Assembly (NCBI GenBank): GCA_003252105.1
Contig: QKDL01000067.1
Span: 1 to 54,329 of the forward strand
DNA length: 54,329 nt
Reading direction: 5' to 3'
Source of the DNA: Arcobacter sp.
Lineage (GTDB): Bacteria > Campylobacterota > Campylobacteria > Campylobacterales > Arcobacteraceae
Part shown: positions 17,313 to 25,425 of the stretch, one piece after another
How the letters are laid out: each line of letters begins with the position of its first letter
Numbering within the stretch: the first letter of the stretch is position 1
Translations under genes and position numbers: made by a program
Notes under the pieces: model-generated
The model's database searches: none
What the model saw: the letters and a program-made list of their open reading frames with translations, nothing else
What the model was told of the DNA's origin: nothing

Positions 17313-19352
17313 ATGAAATATAAATATTTAAAACAAGTTACATTAAGTATTAGCTCAATACTTGTTTTATCAAATACAACTTTAATAGCAAATGAACAAA
17401 CAAATGTATCAATTGAGCCTATTAATATTGAAGATAGCTTATATGAGAGTAGAGAAGATTTAAATATAGATAGTACAAAAAATCTTTATAGGATAGAAAA
17501 AACTGCCCAATTTGGAACAGAAGTAATCACACAAAAAGATATAGAGGAACAAAATCCAAAAGATATTTTTGATTTGTTAAATAAAACAACAGGTCTTGAT
17601 TTTACATATCAAGGTAGAAAACATCCATATTTTGTAAATATGAGAGGTGGAGGAAATGTTACTTATATACTTGATGGAGCGATACTACCACAAGCAGCTA
17701 ACAGAATTTTGTATAAACTTCCAATGGCAGCAATAGAGGAGATTCAAGTAGTAAAAAGTTCAACTACTCTTACCCTTGCTCCAAGTATTGAAATAGGAGC
17801 TTCAAATAGTGGATCTGGTACAAATATAGGTTTCATCATAATAAGAACAAAACAACCTAAAAAAACAGAAGGTATTTTATCAACATTTTGGGAAAAAGCA
17901 GAAGGTCACCCTAGTGCAAATGGACAAACTATCTATGCAGGTACAACATTTTATGATAAAAACTATTCGGGATATATAGGAGGGATGTTAAATAGGTTTG
18001 ACAGACCAAGTAACAATGACTGGTTTGATGGGAATGATGGTCGTTCAGGTATGATAAATGGTGGAATATCAGTAGGAAAATTAAACTTAAATCTTATGGG
18101 ATATAAAGATGAAGGTAAATTTGAGATGCAAAAAGGTGTTGATACCCTAGGAAATATCAGTAGTGTTGAATGGTATTACGACCCCTTAAAAACTACACTT
18201 TTCTCCCTTGATGGAAGTTATATTTGGAATGAAACTCAAACAACACTCTTTAGCCTTTCTAACTTAAAATATCAACAAACTGAACACTCAAGTTATGAAG
18301 GGTATTATGAAGAAAAAACTCAAACATATTCTTTAAGACACAATGCACAGTTTAATGATACTTTAGTACAAGTGGGAGGACAACTTACACATAGTGAAGG
18401 TTCAGGTGCAAATCTTTCAACTAGATATAATGATTATGAAACAACTGTATATGGCTATGCTATTTCAGTTGAGCAATCTTTATTAAATGATAGTTTAATA
18501 CTTAGTGCAGGATATAGAAGAGACCAAAAAGAGATTGACCACTCATCTTCATCAAGAACTGAATCACAATTTTTAGATAATCTAAATGCCAACAATGATG
18601 TAAGTTTAGCCCCAGCAGAAGTTTTTTCTCTTGGTGCACTTTATAAAATCGATGATAAACATAAAATAAATGCAAGATATCTAAAAGCCAATGAAGGTGG
18701 TGGAGGTGATTTTAATCTAATCACACAAGATGGCGAATCTTTAGGAGAAGAGAGTCAAAACCGTTGGGAGATTGGTGTAGAAGGCAATTACTCTAAAGCT
18801 TTTAATACTATGATAACTTATTTTGATGTTGATATAGAAAATGAAAAAGTGCCATCTACAAATACATATATTGACCCAATGGACAATGAAGAGCACTATT
18901 ATTATACTGCTTCAGACTCTAAACGAAAAGGTTTAGAACTAACAGTAAGAGGTACAATAAATAAAGCTACCACATATAAACTTTCTTATACAAAAATGCT
19001 TGACAATATTACAGACAATGTTGATAATATTGGCGTATCAACACCTGAAGATCTTTATACTGCACTTTTAAGTCATAGATATGAAAAATATACTTTTAAT
19101 ATTTCAGCTAAAAAAGCTAGTGCTTATACTAGTTCAACAAGTGCAATGGGTGTTTCTACAGATGTAAATTTAGGAGATTATTTTAGAGTTGATGCAAATA
19201 TCTCTAAAGAGTTTATTATAAATGGTCTAAATGCTACATTTAAAATTTATGGAAGAAATATTACTGATGACCAATATGCAACAAAATACACTACTGGATA
19301 CTATTTTGATAGAGGTAGAACTTTTGGTGCTGAGTTGGCATTTAAATTCTAA
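17313..19352 (+). CDS. TonB-dependent outer-membrane receptor 4
   Basis: About 679 residues with a signal peptide (to about residue 25, LIA-NE), a TonB-box-like EPINIED, a plug with FGTEVITQKDIEEQ, NMRGGGNVTYILDG and IEEIQVVKSS, and a barrel ending AELAFKF. The ATG at 17313 has AGGGAA upstream and gives a clean signal peptide. An ATG at 17298 overlapping the previous stop is an alternative that adds five residues. It pairs with binding protein 4, which begins eight bases after the stop. Confidence 0.9.
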   Translation: MKYKYLKQVTLSISSILVLSNTTLIANEQTNVSIEPINIEDSLYESREDLNIDSTKNLYRIEKTAQFGTEVITQKDIEEQNPKDIFDLLNKTTGLDFTYQGRKHPYFVNMRGGGNVTYILDGAILPQAANRILYKLPMAAIEEIQVVKSSTTLTLAPSIEIGASNSGSGTNIGFIIIRTKQPKKTEGILSTFWEKAEGHPSANGQTIYAGTTFYDKNYSGYIGGMLNRFDRPSNNDWFDGNDGRSGMINGGISVGKLNLNLMGYKDEGKFEMQKGVDTLGNISSVEWYYDPLKTTLFSLDGSYIWNETQTTLFSLSNLKYQQTEHSSYEGYYEEKTQTYSLRHNAQFNDTLVQVGGQLTHSEGSGANLSTRYNDYETTVYGYAISVEQSLLNDSLILSAGYRRDQKEIDHSSSSRTESQFLDNLNANNDVSLAPAEVFSLGALYKIDDKHKINARYLKANEGGGGDFNLITQDGESLGEESQNRWEIGVEGNYSKAFNTMITYFDVDIENEKVPSTNTYIDPMDNEEHYYYTASDSKRKGLELTVRGTINKATTYKLSYTKMLDNITDNVDNIGVSTPEDLYTALLSHRYEKYTFNISAKKASAYTSSTSAMGVSTDVNLGDYFRVDANISKEFIINGLNATFKIYGRNITDDQYATKYTTGYYFDRGRTFGAELAFKF

Positions 19353-19360
19353 GGAATCAC

Positions 19361-20383
19361 ATGAAAAAATTTATTCTTATTTTAAACATTATGTTGATTA
19401 GTTTTTTAAATGCTCAAACAAAAATTGTTGAAGATATGTTTAATAGAAAAGTTGAGATACCCACTTCAATTAAAAAAGTTTATGCACCCTCACCTTATGG
19501 TTCATATGCTTTATATTCTATAGACCCTTCATTATTAGTGGGATGGATTTTCTCCATAAAAGAGGAAAACTATCCTTACCTTGATAAAAGAATGGAATCT
19601 CTACCAACAATTGGTAGAGTATTTGGTACAGGTAAAAGTGCTAACTTAGAGGTTCTTTTATCTCATCATCCAGAATTAATCATAATGTGGTCACATAAAA
19701 ATGAGATTACTAAGAAAGAGGAAGAACGACTTAAAGTGTTAAATACTCCTATTGTATATGTAAAAGAAGAATCAATGTTTGACTACCCTAAAATATTTAA
19801 TTTTTTAGGTGAACTATTAGATAAAAAAGAGCATGGTCAAGAACTATCTTCTTATATACAAAAAGTATTAGACAAAGTAGAAAAAACTGTAGAAACCATC
19901 CCTTCTAAGAAACGTCCTAAAGTTTATTATGCTGAAGGGGTTGATGGATTAGCTACAGAGTGTGATGATTCGATACATGTGGAGTTATTAAAAATAGCAG
20001 GTGATGTAAATATGCATAGATGTCAAACCTCAAGACATAAAGGTTTAGAAAAAATCTCAATGGAAAAAGTTATGCAATATAACCCTGATATTATTTTTAT
20101 TCAAGAAAAAATATTTTATGAAAAAATAAAAGATTTACCTACATGGAAAAATATCAATGCAGTAAAAAATAATAAAGTTTATTTAATTCCCAAAAAACCT
20201 TTTAACTGGTTTGATAGACCTCCATCTTTTATGAGAGTTTTAGGTCTACAGTGGCTTATGACAAAATTATATCCAGAACATTATTCACTAGATATAAAAG
20301 AGGAGATGAAAAGATTTTATAAACTATTTTTAAATGTATCTTTAAGCCCAAAACAAATAAACGATATTTTAGAGGATAACTAA
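19361..20383 (+). CDS. Periplasmic metal-complex binding protein 4 (FecB/TroA-like)
   Basis: 340-residue secreted binding protein with a signal peptide ending near LNA-QT. It carries APSPYGSYALYS, VYYAEGVDGL, Cys201-x4-His206-x14-Cys221 and NWFDRPPSFMRVLG, the same spaced motifs as binding proteins 1 and 2. It follows receptor 4 and overlaps the methyltransferase start by one base (TAATG). The repeated receptor / binding protein / methyltransferase order supports one pathway with alternative ligands. Confidence 0.87.
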   Translation: MKKFILILNIMLISFLNAQTKIVEDMFNRKVEIPTSIKKVYAPSPYGSYALYSIDPSLLVGWIFSIKEENYPYLDKRMESLPTIGRVFGTGKSANLEVLLSHHPELIIMWSHKNEITKKEEERLKVLNTPIVYVKEESMFDYPKIFNFLGELLDKKEHGQELSSYIQKVLDKVEKTVETIPSKKRPKVYYAEGVDGLATECDDSIHVELLKIAGDVNMHRCQTSRHKGLEKISMEKVMQYNPDIIFIQEKIFYEKIKDLPTWKNINAVKNNKVYLIPKKPFNWFDRPPSFMRVLGLQWLMTKLYPEHYSLDIKEEMKRFYKLFLNVSLSPKQINDILEDN

Positions 20384-21003
20384 TGAAAAAAAGAAAAACC
20401 AATCCAAAAGAGTTTGACAATATAGTAAAAGAGGTATTTGCTCCTATTTATCCTGTCATAGCTCAACAAATAGTAGATAAAACGCAAATAAAATCTGGCA
20501 AATGTCTTGATGCTGGTTGTGGAACAGGAGCATTAGGAAGGGCATTTGCGAAAATTACCCAAATGGATATTCTTTTTTATGACCAATCAGAACAGATGTT
20601 AGAACTATCTCAAAAATATACTCAACAAGAAGAGTTAGAAAAAAGAAGCTCTTTTATTATGGGAGATATACATGATATAGTATGTGATAGTCAAAGTATT
20701 GATTTAGTTATAAGTAGAGGTTCTTTTGGTTTTTGGGAAGATTGGCAAAAAGCTTATGAAGAGATATATCGTATTTTAAAAATTGGAGCAAGTGCTTACA
20801 TTGGTGGAGGTTTTGGTAATAAAAAACTTCATGAACAAATAATAAATACAATGAAAAACAAAAATCCAAACTGGAACCATCCAAAATTTGAAAATCTTGA
20901 AACAAAGAAAAAACAACTTCCCCAAATTATGAAAAATTTAAATCCAAAAGAGTTTGAAATAATAGATGATGAAAGTGGATTTTGGGTCTATTTCACGAAA
21001 TAA
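20383..21003 (+). CDS. Class I SAM-dependent methyltransferase 2
   Basis: 206-residue cytoplasmic methyltransferase with motif I CLDAGCGTGALG, the acidic DQS strand end, and VISRGSFGFWEDWQ followed by AYIGGGFG. It is unrelated in detail to methyltransferase 1 but sits in the same place, directly after a binding protein. Genes of this kind next to FecCD-type transporters are common in anaerobes, but their substrate is not established to my knowledge. It is followed by the exbB-exbD-tonB genes. Confidence 0.78.
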   Translation: MKKRKTNPKEFDNIVKEVFAPIYPVIAQQIVDKTQIKSGKCLDAGCGTGALGRAFAKITQMDILFYDQSEQMLELSQKYTQQEELEKRSSFIMGDIHDIVCDSQSIDLVISRGSFGFWEDWQKAYEEIYRILKIGASAYIGGGFGNKKLHEQIINTMKNKNPNWNHPKFENLETKKKQLPQIMKNLNPKEFEIIDDESGFWVYFTK

Positions 21004-21013
21004 GGAGAGAAAA

Positions 21014-21442
21014 ATGATTGATACAATTAAATTCTATATTGAATACAGCATAATAGGACTTTTGGCATTTATGAGTTTTTTAACATTATGGTTTGCCCTA
21101 GAAAGATATTTTTTCCTATCTAAAATCAATCTTGCAAAATTTGAAAAAAAAGGTGAGTTAGAAAATAGTTTAACAAACAATCTGACTACTATCTCAACAA
21201 TAGCATCAAATGCACCTTATATAGGTTTATTTGGTACAGTATGTGGAATCATGATAACTTTTTATAAAATATCTGAAAACTCAAATTTTGATACAAGTAG
21301 TGTTATGCTTGGATTGGCTTTGGCTCTAAAAGCTACAGCTATAGGTATTTTGGTTGCTATTTTTGCAACTGTTATTTATAATGGTCTTGCAAGAAAAGTA
21401 GAAGTTCTAATGACTAAATGGGAAGATTTAAATGAGAATTAA
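21014..21442 (+). CDS. exbB: ExbB-type proton channel subunit of the TonB motor
   Basis: 142-residue inner-membrane protein of the MotA/TolQ/ExbB family. It has one N-terminal helix, a cytoplasmic loop and the conserved TISTIASNAPYIGLFGTV and ALALKATAIGILVAI helices. The ATG at 21014 has TAAGGAGA seven bases upstream. An earlier in-frame ATG at 20966 lies inside the previous gene and is rejected. Its end overlaps exbD. It most likely powers the four receptors of this island. Confidence 0.92.
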   Translation: MIDTIKFYIEYSIIGLLAFMSFLTLWFALERYFFLSKINLAKFEKKGELENSLTNNLTTISTIASNAPYIGLFGTVCGIMITFYKISENSNFDTSSVMLGLALALKATAIGILVAIFATVIYNGLARKVEVLMTKWEDLNEN

Positions 21443-21812
21443 AAAATTTGATTCTATGAATGTAATCCCATTTATAGATATTATGTTAGTTTTATTGGCA
21501 ATTGTTTTAACTTTTTCAACATTTATTGCACAAGGTCGTATTGAATTAACTTTACCAAAATCAACTACAACAGAACAAAAAGATTTAAAATTAAAAGAGT
21601 TGATTATAGATGCAAAAGGTAATATAACTTTTGACAAAACTTCTATAAAACTTGAAAATCTAAAAGAGGTTTTATCAACTTTAGCAAAAGATACAAATAT
21701 CTCTTTAAGAGCAGATGAAAACACACCTTTTAAAACTTTTGTTCAAGTAATTGACACCTTCAAAGAGTTAAAACTTGAAAAAATATCAATAGTAACGGAA
21801 CTAAAAAGATGA
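21432..21812 (+). CDS. exbD: ExbD-type TonB motor subunit
   Basis: 126-residue ExbD/TolR protein with a short cytoplasmic N-terminus, one membrane helix (MNVIPFIDIMLVLLAIVLTF) containing the essential Asp of the proton path, and a periplasmic domain ending with SIVTELKR. It overlaps exbB by 11 bases and tonB by four, so the three are translated as a coupled set. Confidence 0.92.
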   Translation: MRIKKFDSMNVIPFIDIMLVLLAIVLTFSTFIAQGRIELTLPKSTTTEQKDLKLKELIIDAKGNITFDKTSIKLENLKEVLSTLAKDTNISLRADENTPFKTFVQVIDTFKELKLEKISIVTELKR

Positions 21813-22525
21813 CCTACTCTTTTAAAGCTTTTATAATCTCTTTATTAATCCATGCGTCAGTATTTGCAACAATAATCAATTTTGAAACTCCAAAGGAAAA
21901 GAAAAAAGAGATTATTGTTCTAAATATGAATATGATAAATGAAATAACACAAATAAAAAAACAAACTGAAAAGAAACAACAAACAAATACAAAAGAGCAA
22001 AAAAAACAAATTGAAAAAAAACCTAAACCAATAAAAAAAATCCCAAAACCCGAAAAAAAGAAAAAGATTATAAAAAAAGAGATTAAAGAAGTAAAACCAG
22101 AAAAGAAAATACCCAAAGAGATAAAAGAGGAGATTAAACCACCAAAGAAAGAGATTAAAAAAGAGGTTCAAAAAGTAGAAGAAAACAATACAATCAAAAA
22201 AGATGAAAGTAAAAAACGTATAAAAAGTGGAGAAAATTATCAACAAAAATATATCAAAAACAATTTAGCACATATAATAGCTGCAATAAAAAAATATAAA
22301 AATTATCCATATCAAGCTAAAAAAAGAGGAATGGAAGGTAGAGTTATAATTCAATGTATAATCACAAAAGATGGTAAACTCAAAGATATAAAAATTGCAG
22401 AAAGATCTGAATTTGAGATATTAAATCAAAACAGTATAGATATATTAAAAAAAGCTTCAAGAGAATTTAAAGCTCCTCAAAAAGATGTGGTATTAACAAT
22501 ACCATTTAATTATTATCTCAATTAA
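21809..22525 (+). CDS. tonB: TonB energy transducer
   Basis: 238 residues: one N-terminal membrane anchor, a long Lys/Glu/Pro-rich periplasmic spacer (about residues 50-135) and the C-terminal TonB domain with YPYQAKKRGMEGRVIIQCII. It links ExbB-ExbD to receptor TonB boxes. As last gene of the island it indicates a dedicated motor rather than reliance on a distant one. The low-complexity spacer produces false antisense reading frames that should be ignored. Confidence 0.93.
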   Translation: MTYSFKAFIISLLIHASVFATIINFETPKEKKKEIIVLNMNMINEITQIKKQTEKKQQTNTKEQKKQIEKKPKPIKKIPKPEKKKKIIKKEIKEVKPEKKIPKEIKEEIKPPKKEIKKEVQKVEENNTIKKDESKKRIKSGENYQQKYIKNNLAHIIAAIKKYKNYPYQAKKRGMEGRVIIQCIITKDGKLKDIKIAERSEFEILNQNSIDILKKASREFKAPQKDVVLTIPFNYYLN

Positions 22526-22541
22526 CCCTTAGGTTAATTGA
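22518..22541 (+). terminator. Hairpin at the end of the uptake island
   Basis: A perfect 10-bp stem, TCAATTAACC / GGTTAATTGA with a CTTA loop, overlaps the tonB stop. The T-run is poor. It lies between convergent genes and probably ends transcription from both sides. Confidence 0.65.
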
Positions 22542-22547
22542 GTATGA

Positions 22548-23402
22548 TTAAAATATTTTCTTTCTTGTATGACAGTATGGAGTTTTTCCTGTCTTTGTAT
22601 AATAATCTTGATGGTATTCTTCTGCTTCATAAAAAGTAGAAGCCTCATGTAAAGATGTAGCTACTTTATAGTTCATATCTTCTAATTTATCAATTATCTC
22701 TAAAGCATAACCTTTTTGTTTCTCATCTAAGTAAAATATTGCTGAAAGATATTGTGAACCTATATCTGGTCCTTGACCATCTGTTTGAGTAAAATTATGT
22801 ATTTCAAAAAATAGTTCAAGTAACTCACGATAAGAGATTTGACACTCATCATATACCACTTTTACCACTTCTAAATGACCTGTTAGTCCTGTACAAACTT
22901 GCTTATAACTTGGATTATCAATATGTCCACCCATATATCCAGAAACAGCAGAGTATACACCTTTTTGTTTTTCAAATTGATATTCAACTCCCCAAAAACA
23001 TCCAGCTGCAAAATATGCAACAGCATGGTCTTTACAGGTTTTATCACAACTTTCAAACTTCAAAGAAAGAGAATTTACACAATGCCTTGTATTTTTAGGA
23101 GTAAATTTTTCCCCTTCAAAAACATGACCTAGATGAGCTCCACAGTTTGCACAAACAATCTCTACTCTTCTGCCATCTCTATCAGGCAATCTTTTTACAG
23201 CACCTTCAATCTCATCATCAAAACTTGGCCATCCACAACCTGATTTAAATTTTGAATCAGATTTATACAAAGGGTTTTCACATTTTTTACATATGTAAAT
23301 ACCCTTTTCATAAAAATCATAATATTTTCCAGAAAAAGGTCTTTCCGTACCTTTATTTTCTATGACATATGATTCTTCAGGCGTTAATTTGTTATAATTC
23401 AT
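22548..23402 (-). CDS. msrBA: Bifunctional methionine sulfoxide reductase B/A
   Basis: 284-residue fusion that reduces both epimers of methionine sulfoxide. The MsrB domain comes first (residues 1-118) with two CxxC zinc pairs (ICKKC, VCANC), SGCGWPSF and the catalytic Cys in RHCVNS. MsrA follows (from about 125) with the catalytic GCFWG and a C-terminal YHQDYY block. The B-A order is the reverse of the better known MsrA-MsrB fusions. There is no signal peptide, so it acts in the cytoplasm. Confidence 0.95.
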   Translation of the reverse strand: MNYNKLTPEESYVIENKGTERPFSGKYYDFYEKGIYICKKCENPLYKSDSKFKSGCGWPSFDDEIEGAVKRLPDRDGRRVEIVCANCGAHLGHVFEGEKFTPKNTRHCVNSLSLKFESCDKTCKDHAVAYFAAGCFWGVEYQFEKQKGVYSAVSGYMGGHIDNPSYKQVCTGLTGHLEVVKVVYDECQISYRELLELFFEIHNFTQTDGQGPDIGSQYLSAIFYLDEKQKGYALEIIDKLEDMNYKVATSLHEASTFYEAEEYHQDYYTKTGKTPYCHTRKKIF

Positions 23403-23487
23403 CTTTCCCTCATGATTATTAAAATCTTTGAGAAATTTTAGCTAAACAATAAAAGCTAGCAATTAAATTTTAATATAACTTTTTACT

Positions 23488-24102
23488 TTAAAGAACATCA
23501 AATCTTTGTTCACAAAGAATCTCATTTTCATAAATTATTTTTCCAATAAATACATCTTTTGGTTTGAATTCCCCTACCCCTTTGGGTGTTCCAGTCATCA
23601 AAATATCACCATCTTCAAAACTAGAAAAACTAAGTAACTCTTCTATGATTTGATTTGGTTTATATATCATAAGTTCAACACCACCTTTTTGTCTCAATTC
23701 CCCATTAATACTTAGTTCTACTTCTAGTTTTGATATATCACCATTGAAGCTTACAAAGTGCGAAAATACTGCTGAATTGTTAAATGCTTTTGCCCTTTCC
23801 CAAGGAAGTCCTTTTTTCTTTAGTTCACTTTGAACCTCTCTTAAAGTCAAATCTAGACCAAATGCTACTGCCGTTATTTTATTTTCTTCAATTAAAAATG
23901 AAATTTCAGCTTCATAATGACAACTCTCATAATCTTTTGGAAAAATCAACTTATTGCTTATAGATGAGTTAGGTTTGAAAAAAAATACAGGTTTTTCTGG
24001 AGTCTCATTGTTTAATTCTTTTATATGTTCTATATAATTTCTTCCAATACAAACAACTTTTGAAGGAAATATTTCTTTATCGTTTATTATTATTGAATTC
24101 AC
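23488..24102 (-). CDS. Fumarylacetoacetate hydrolase (FAH) family protein
   Basis: 204-residue FAH-family enzyme (YcgM-like), a metal-dependent hydrolase, decarboxylase or isomerase acting on acylpyruvates or oxaloacetate. The family features are CIGRNYIEHIKEL, the metal-binding YEAEISFLI, and GDILMTGTPKGVG near the C-terminus. The exact substrate cannot be read. It is a single gene divergent from the DsrE-like gene. Confidence 0.85.
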   Translation of the reverse strand: MNSIIINDKEIFPSKVVCIGRNYIEHIKELNNETPEKPVFFFKPNSSISNKLIFPKDYESCHYEAEISFLIEENKITAVAFGLDLTLREVQSELKKKGLPWERAKAFNNSAVFSHFVSFNGDISKLEVELSINGELRQKGGVELMIYKPNQIIEELLSFSSFEDGDILMTGTPKGVGEFKPKDVFIGKIIYENEILCEQRFDVL

Positions 24103-24152
24103 TATAATTCCTTGATTTAAAATATTTCGTATAATACTATAAAGGTAATAAA

Positions 24153-24494
24153 ATGTCTAAAGATAACTTACTTATCGTTTTAAGTAGTGGTGATATAGAA
24201 GTCGCAACAAAATTTCCTCTTCTTTACTCATCTGTAGTTTTAGAAAGAGAGTATTGGAAAACATGCCATCTAATGTTTTGGGGTCCATCAATCAAACTTT
24301 TAGAAAATAGTGAAATCCAAGAAAAAATATTAGAGATACAAAATACAGGTGTTCAAATGAGTGCATGTATAGTGTGTGTTGAAGACTACAATCTAGTAGA
24401 AAAACTTGAAAGCTTAAATATCCAAGTAAACCATACAGGTGAACTTTTAACTAAAGCTTTAAAAGATGAAAGCTATAGTGTGATGACCATCTAA
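24153..24494 (+). CDS. DsrE-like protein
   Basis: 113-residue cytoplasmic protein with the DsrE/DsrF-like layout: an N-terminal LLIVLSSGDIEVA strand, an HLMFWGPSIKLL segment and a conserved ACIVC pair (Cys72, Cys75) in the position of the family cysteine. Members act in sulfur transfer or simply bind small ligands. No other sulfur-transfer gene is nearby. Its 3' end overlaps the convergent Nudix gene by four bases. Confidence 0.7.
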   Translation: MSKDNLLIVLSSGDIEVATKFPLLYSSVVLEREYWKTCHLMFWGPSIKLLENSEIQEKILEIQNTGVQMSACIVCVEDYNLVEKLESLNIQVNHTGELLTKALKDESYSVMTI

Positions 24495-25144
24495 TATTTT
24501 TTTAGAAGGTCATTTATTATAACTGCTGTTATCCCCCAAATAATTTCACCATCATATTTATAAACCCAGACTTTATGTCTTTTGTGTCCCCAAGGTTTTT
24601 GGTAAGTTTCTGGTAAGCCAAGCTCTTCAACTGGAAAATGAATCTCTTTTTGGCCATCTTCATTTATACTATAAGGATGAACCTCATACTTCAAAGTGTA
24701 CTCTTGTGGAGGATTTTCTTTAAAAAACTTCATAGGTATCAACATAGTTTTTTCAACTTCATTTTTATCTATAACCATATTTTCTACAGCTTTTTTCTTT
24801 ACAATTCCAACAAAAGGTTCTATTAAAGCTCCAATTGGAGCTACATAAGTATCAAGTTGACCTAAGATTTTTATATCTTTTTTCTTAATCCCCAATTCCT
24901 CTTTTGTTTCTCTTAGTGCTGTATGTTTAAAAGATTTATCCTCATCTTCATATCCTCCACCAGGGAAACAAATATCTCCACCTTGTCGTATATGTGCCGC
25001 TCTTTTTTGAAACAATAGATAATACTCTTTATCGATTTTTACCAATGGAACTAAAACAGCAGAATTAAAATATCTATCCCTAGCCATAACATCAACATGT
25101 AAAGGCAAATTTTTTATAAACTTCTTAAAATCTTTTTTATTCAT
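24491..25144 (-). CDS. Nudix hydrolase, CoA-pyrophosphatase-like
   Basis: 217-residue Nudix enzyme. The Nudix box runs from GGGYEDED to RETKEELGI, preceded by RQGGDICFPGGG as in CoA pyrophosphatases (NudL/YeaB type). It would hydrolyse CoA or a related nucleoside diphosphate. Its neighbours are unrelated. Confidence 0.85.
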   Translation of the reverse strand: MNKKDFKKFIKNLPLHVDVMARDRYFNSAVLVPLVKIDKEYYLLFQKRAAHIRQGGDICFPGGGYEDEDKSFKHTALRETKEELGIKKKDIKILGQLDTYVAPIGALIEPFVGIVKKKAVENMVIDKNEVEKTMLIPMKFFKENPPQEYTLKYEVHPYSINEDGQKEIHFPVEELGLPETYQKPWGHKRHKVWVYKYDGEIIWGITAVIINDLLKKY

Positions 25145-25228
25145 ATTTCATACTTTTTAAATTTAGAAAATTATAGCTAATCACAAATAAAAATAGAAAA
25201 ATATCATATTATTGTCATATGCTCATTA

Positions 25229-25372
25229 TATAATTCTTTACTCATATAGCTACATACTGGACTCATGTACTAAATGAATTTGATTTGTTTTGATTAATAT
25301 TTTTACAGTTTAGTATTAATCACCTGTATTTAAAGCCGTATTTTCATTGTCTTCCTTTCTTACGGCTTTAAA
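25229..25372 (+). ncRNA. Candidate structured leader or small RNA upstream of metA
   Basis: TATAAT at 25229-25234 could start an RNA near 25241. Two perfect hairpins follow: GATTAATA / TATTAATC (25292-25321, 14-base loop) and TAAAGCCGTA / TACGGCTTTA (25331-25370, 20-base loop rich in pyrimidines). A second TATAAT at 25396-25401 lies next to metA. The structured RNA may therefore be a separate small RNA or a 5' leader. No known riboswitch core (SAM types, preQ1) was recognised. Confidence 0.4.
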
Positions 25373-25425
25373 TCTATCCTTTTATTAATAAATGATATAA
25401 TCTTTCAAAAATTTAAGGAGATAAT

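Noticed and set aside
21814..22246. Two antisense reading frames opposite tonB
   Set aside because: They are phenylalanine-rich mirror images of the lysine-rich TonB spacer, without ribosome sites.
25229..25372. SAM riboswitch upstream of metA
   Set aside because: None of the conserved SAM-I, SAM-II or SAM/SAH core sequences is visible. The stems are simple hairpins without a junction.
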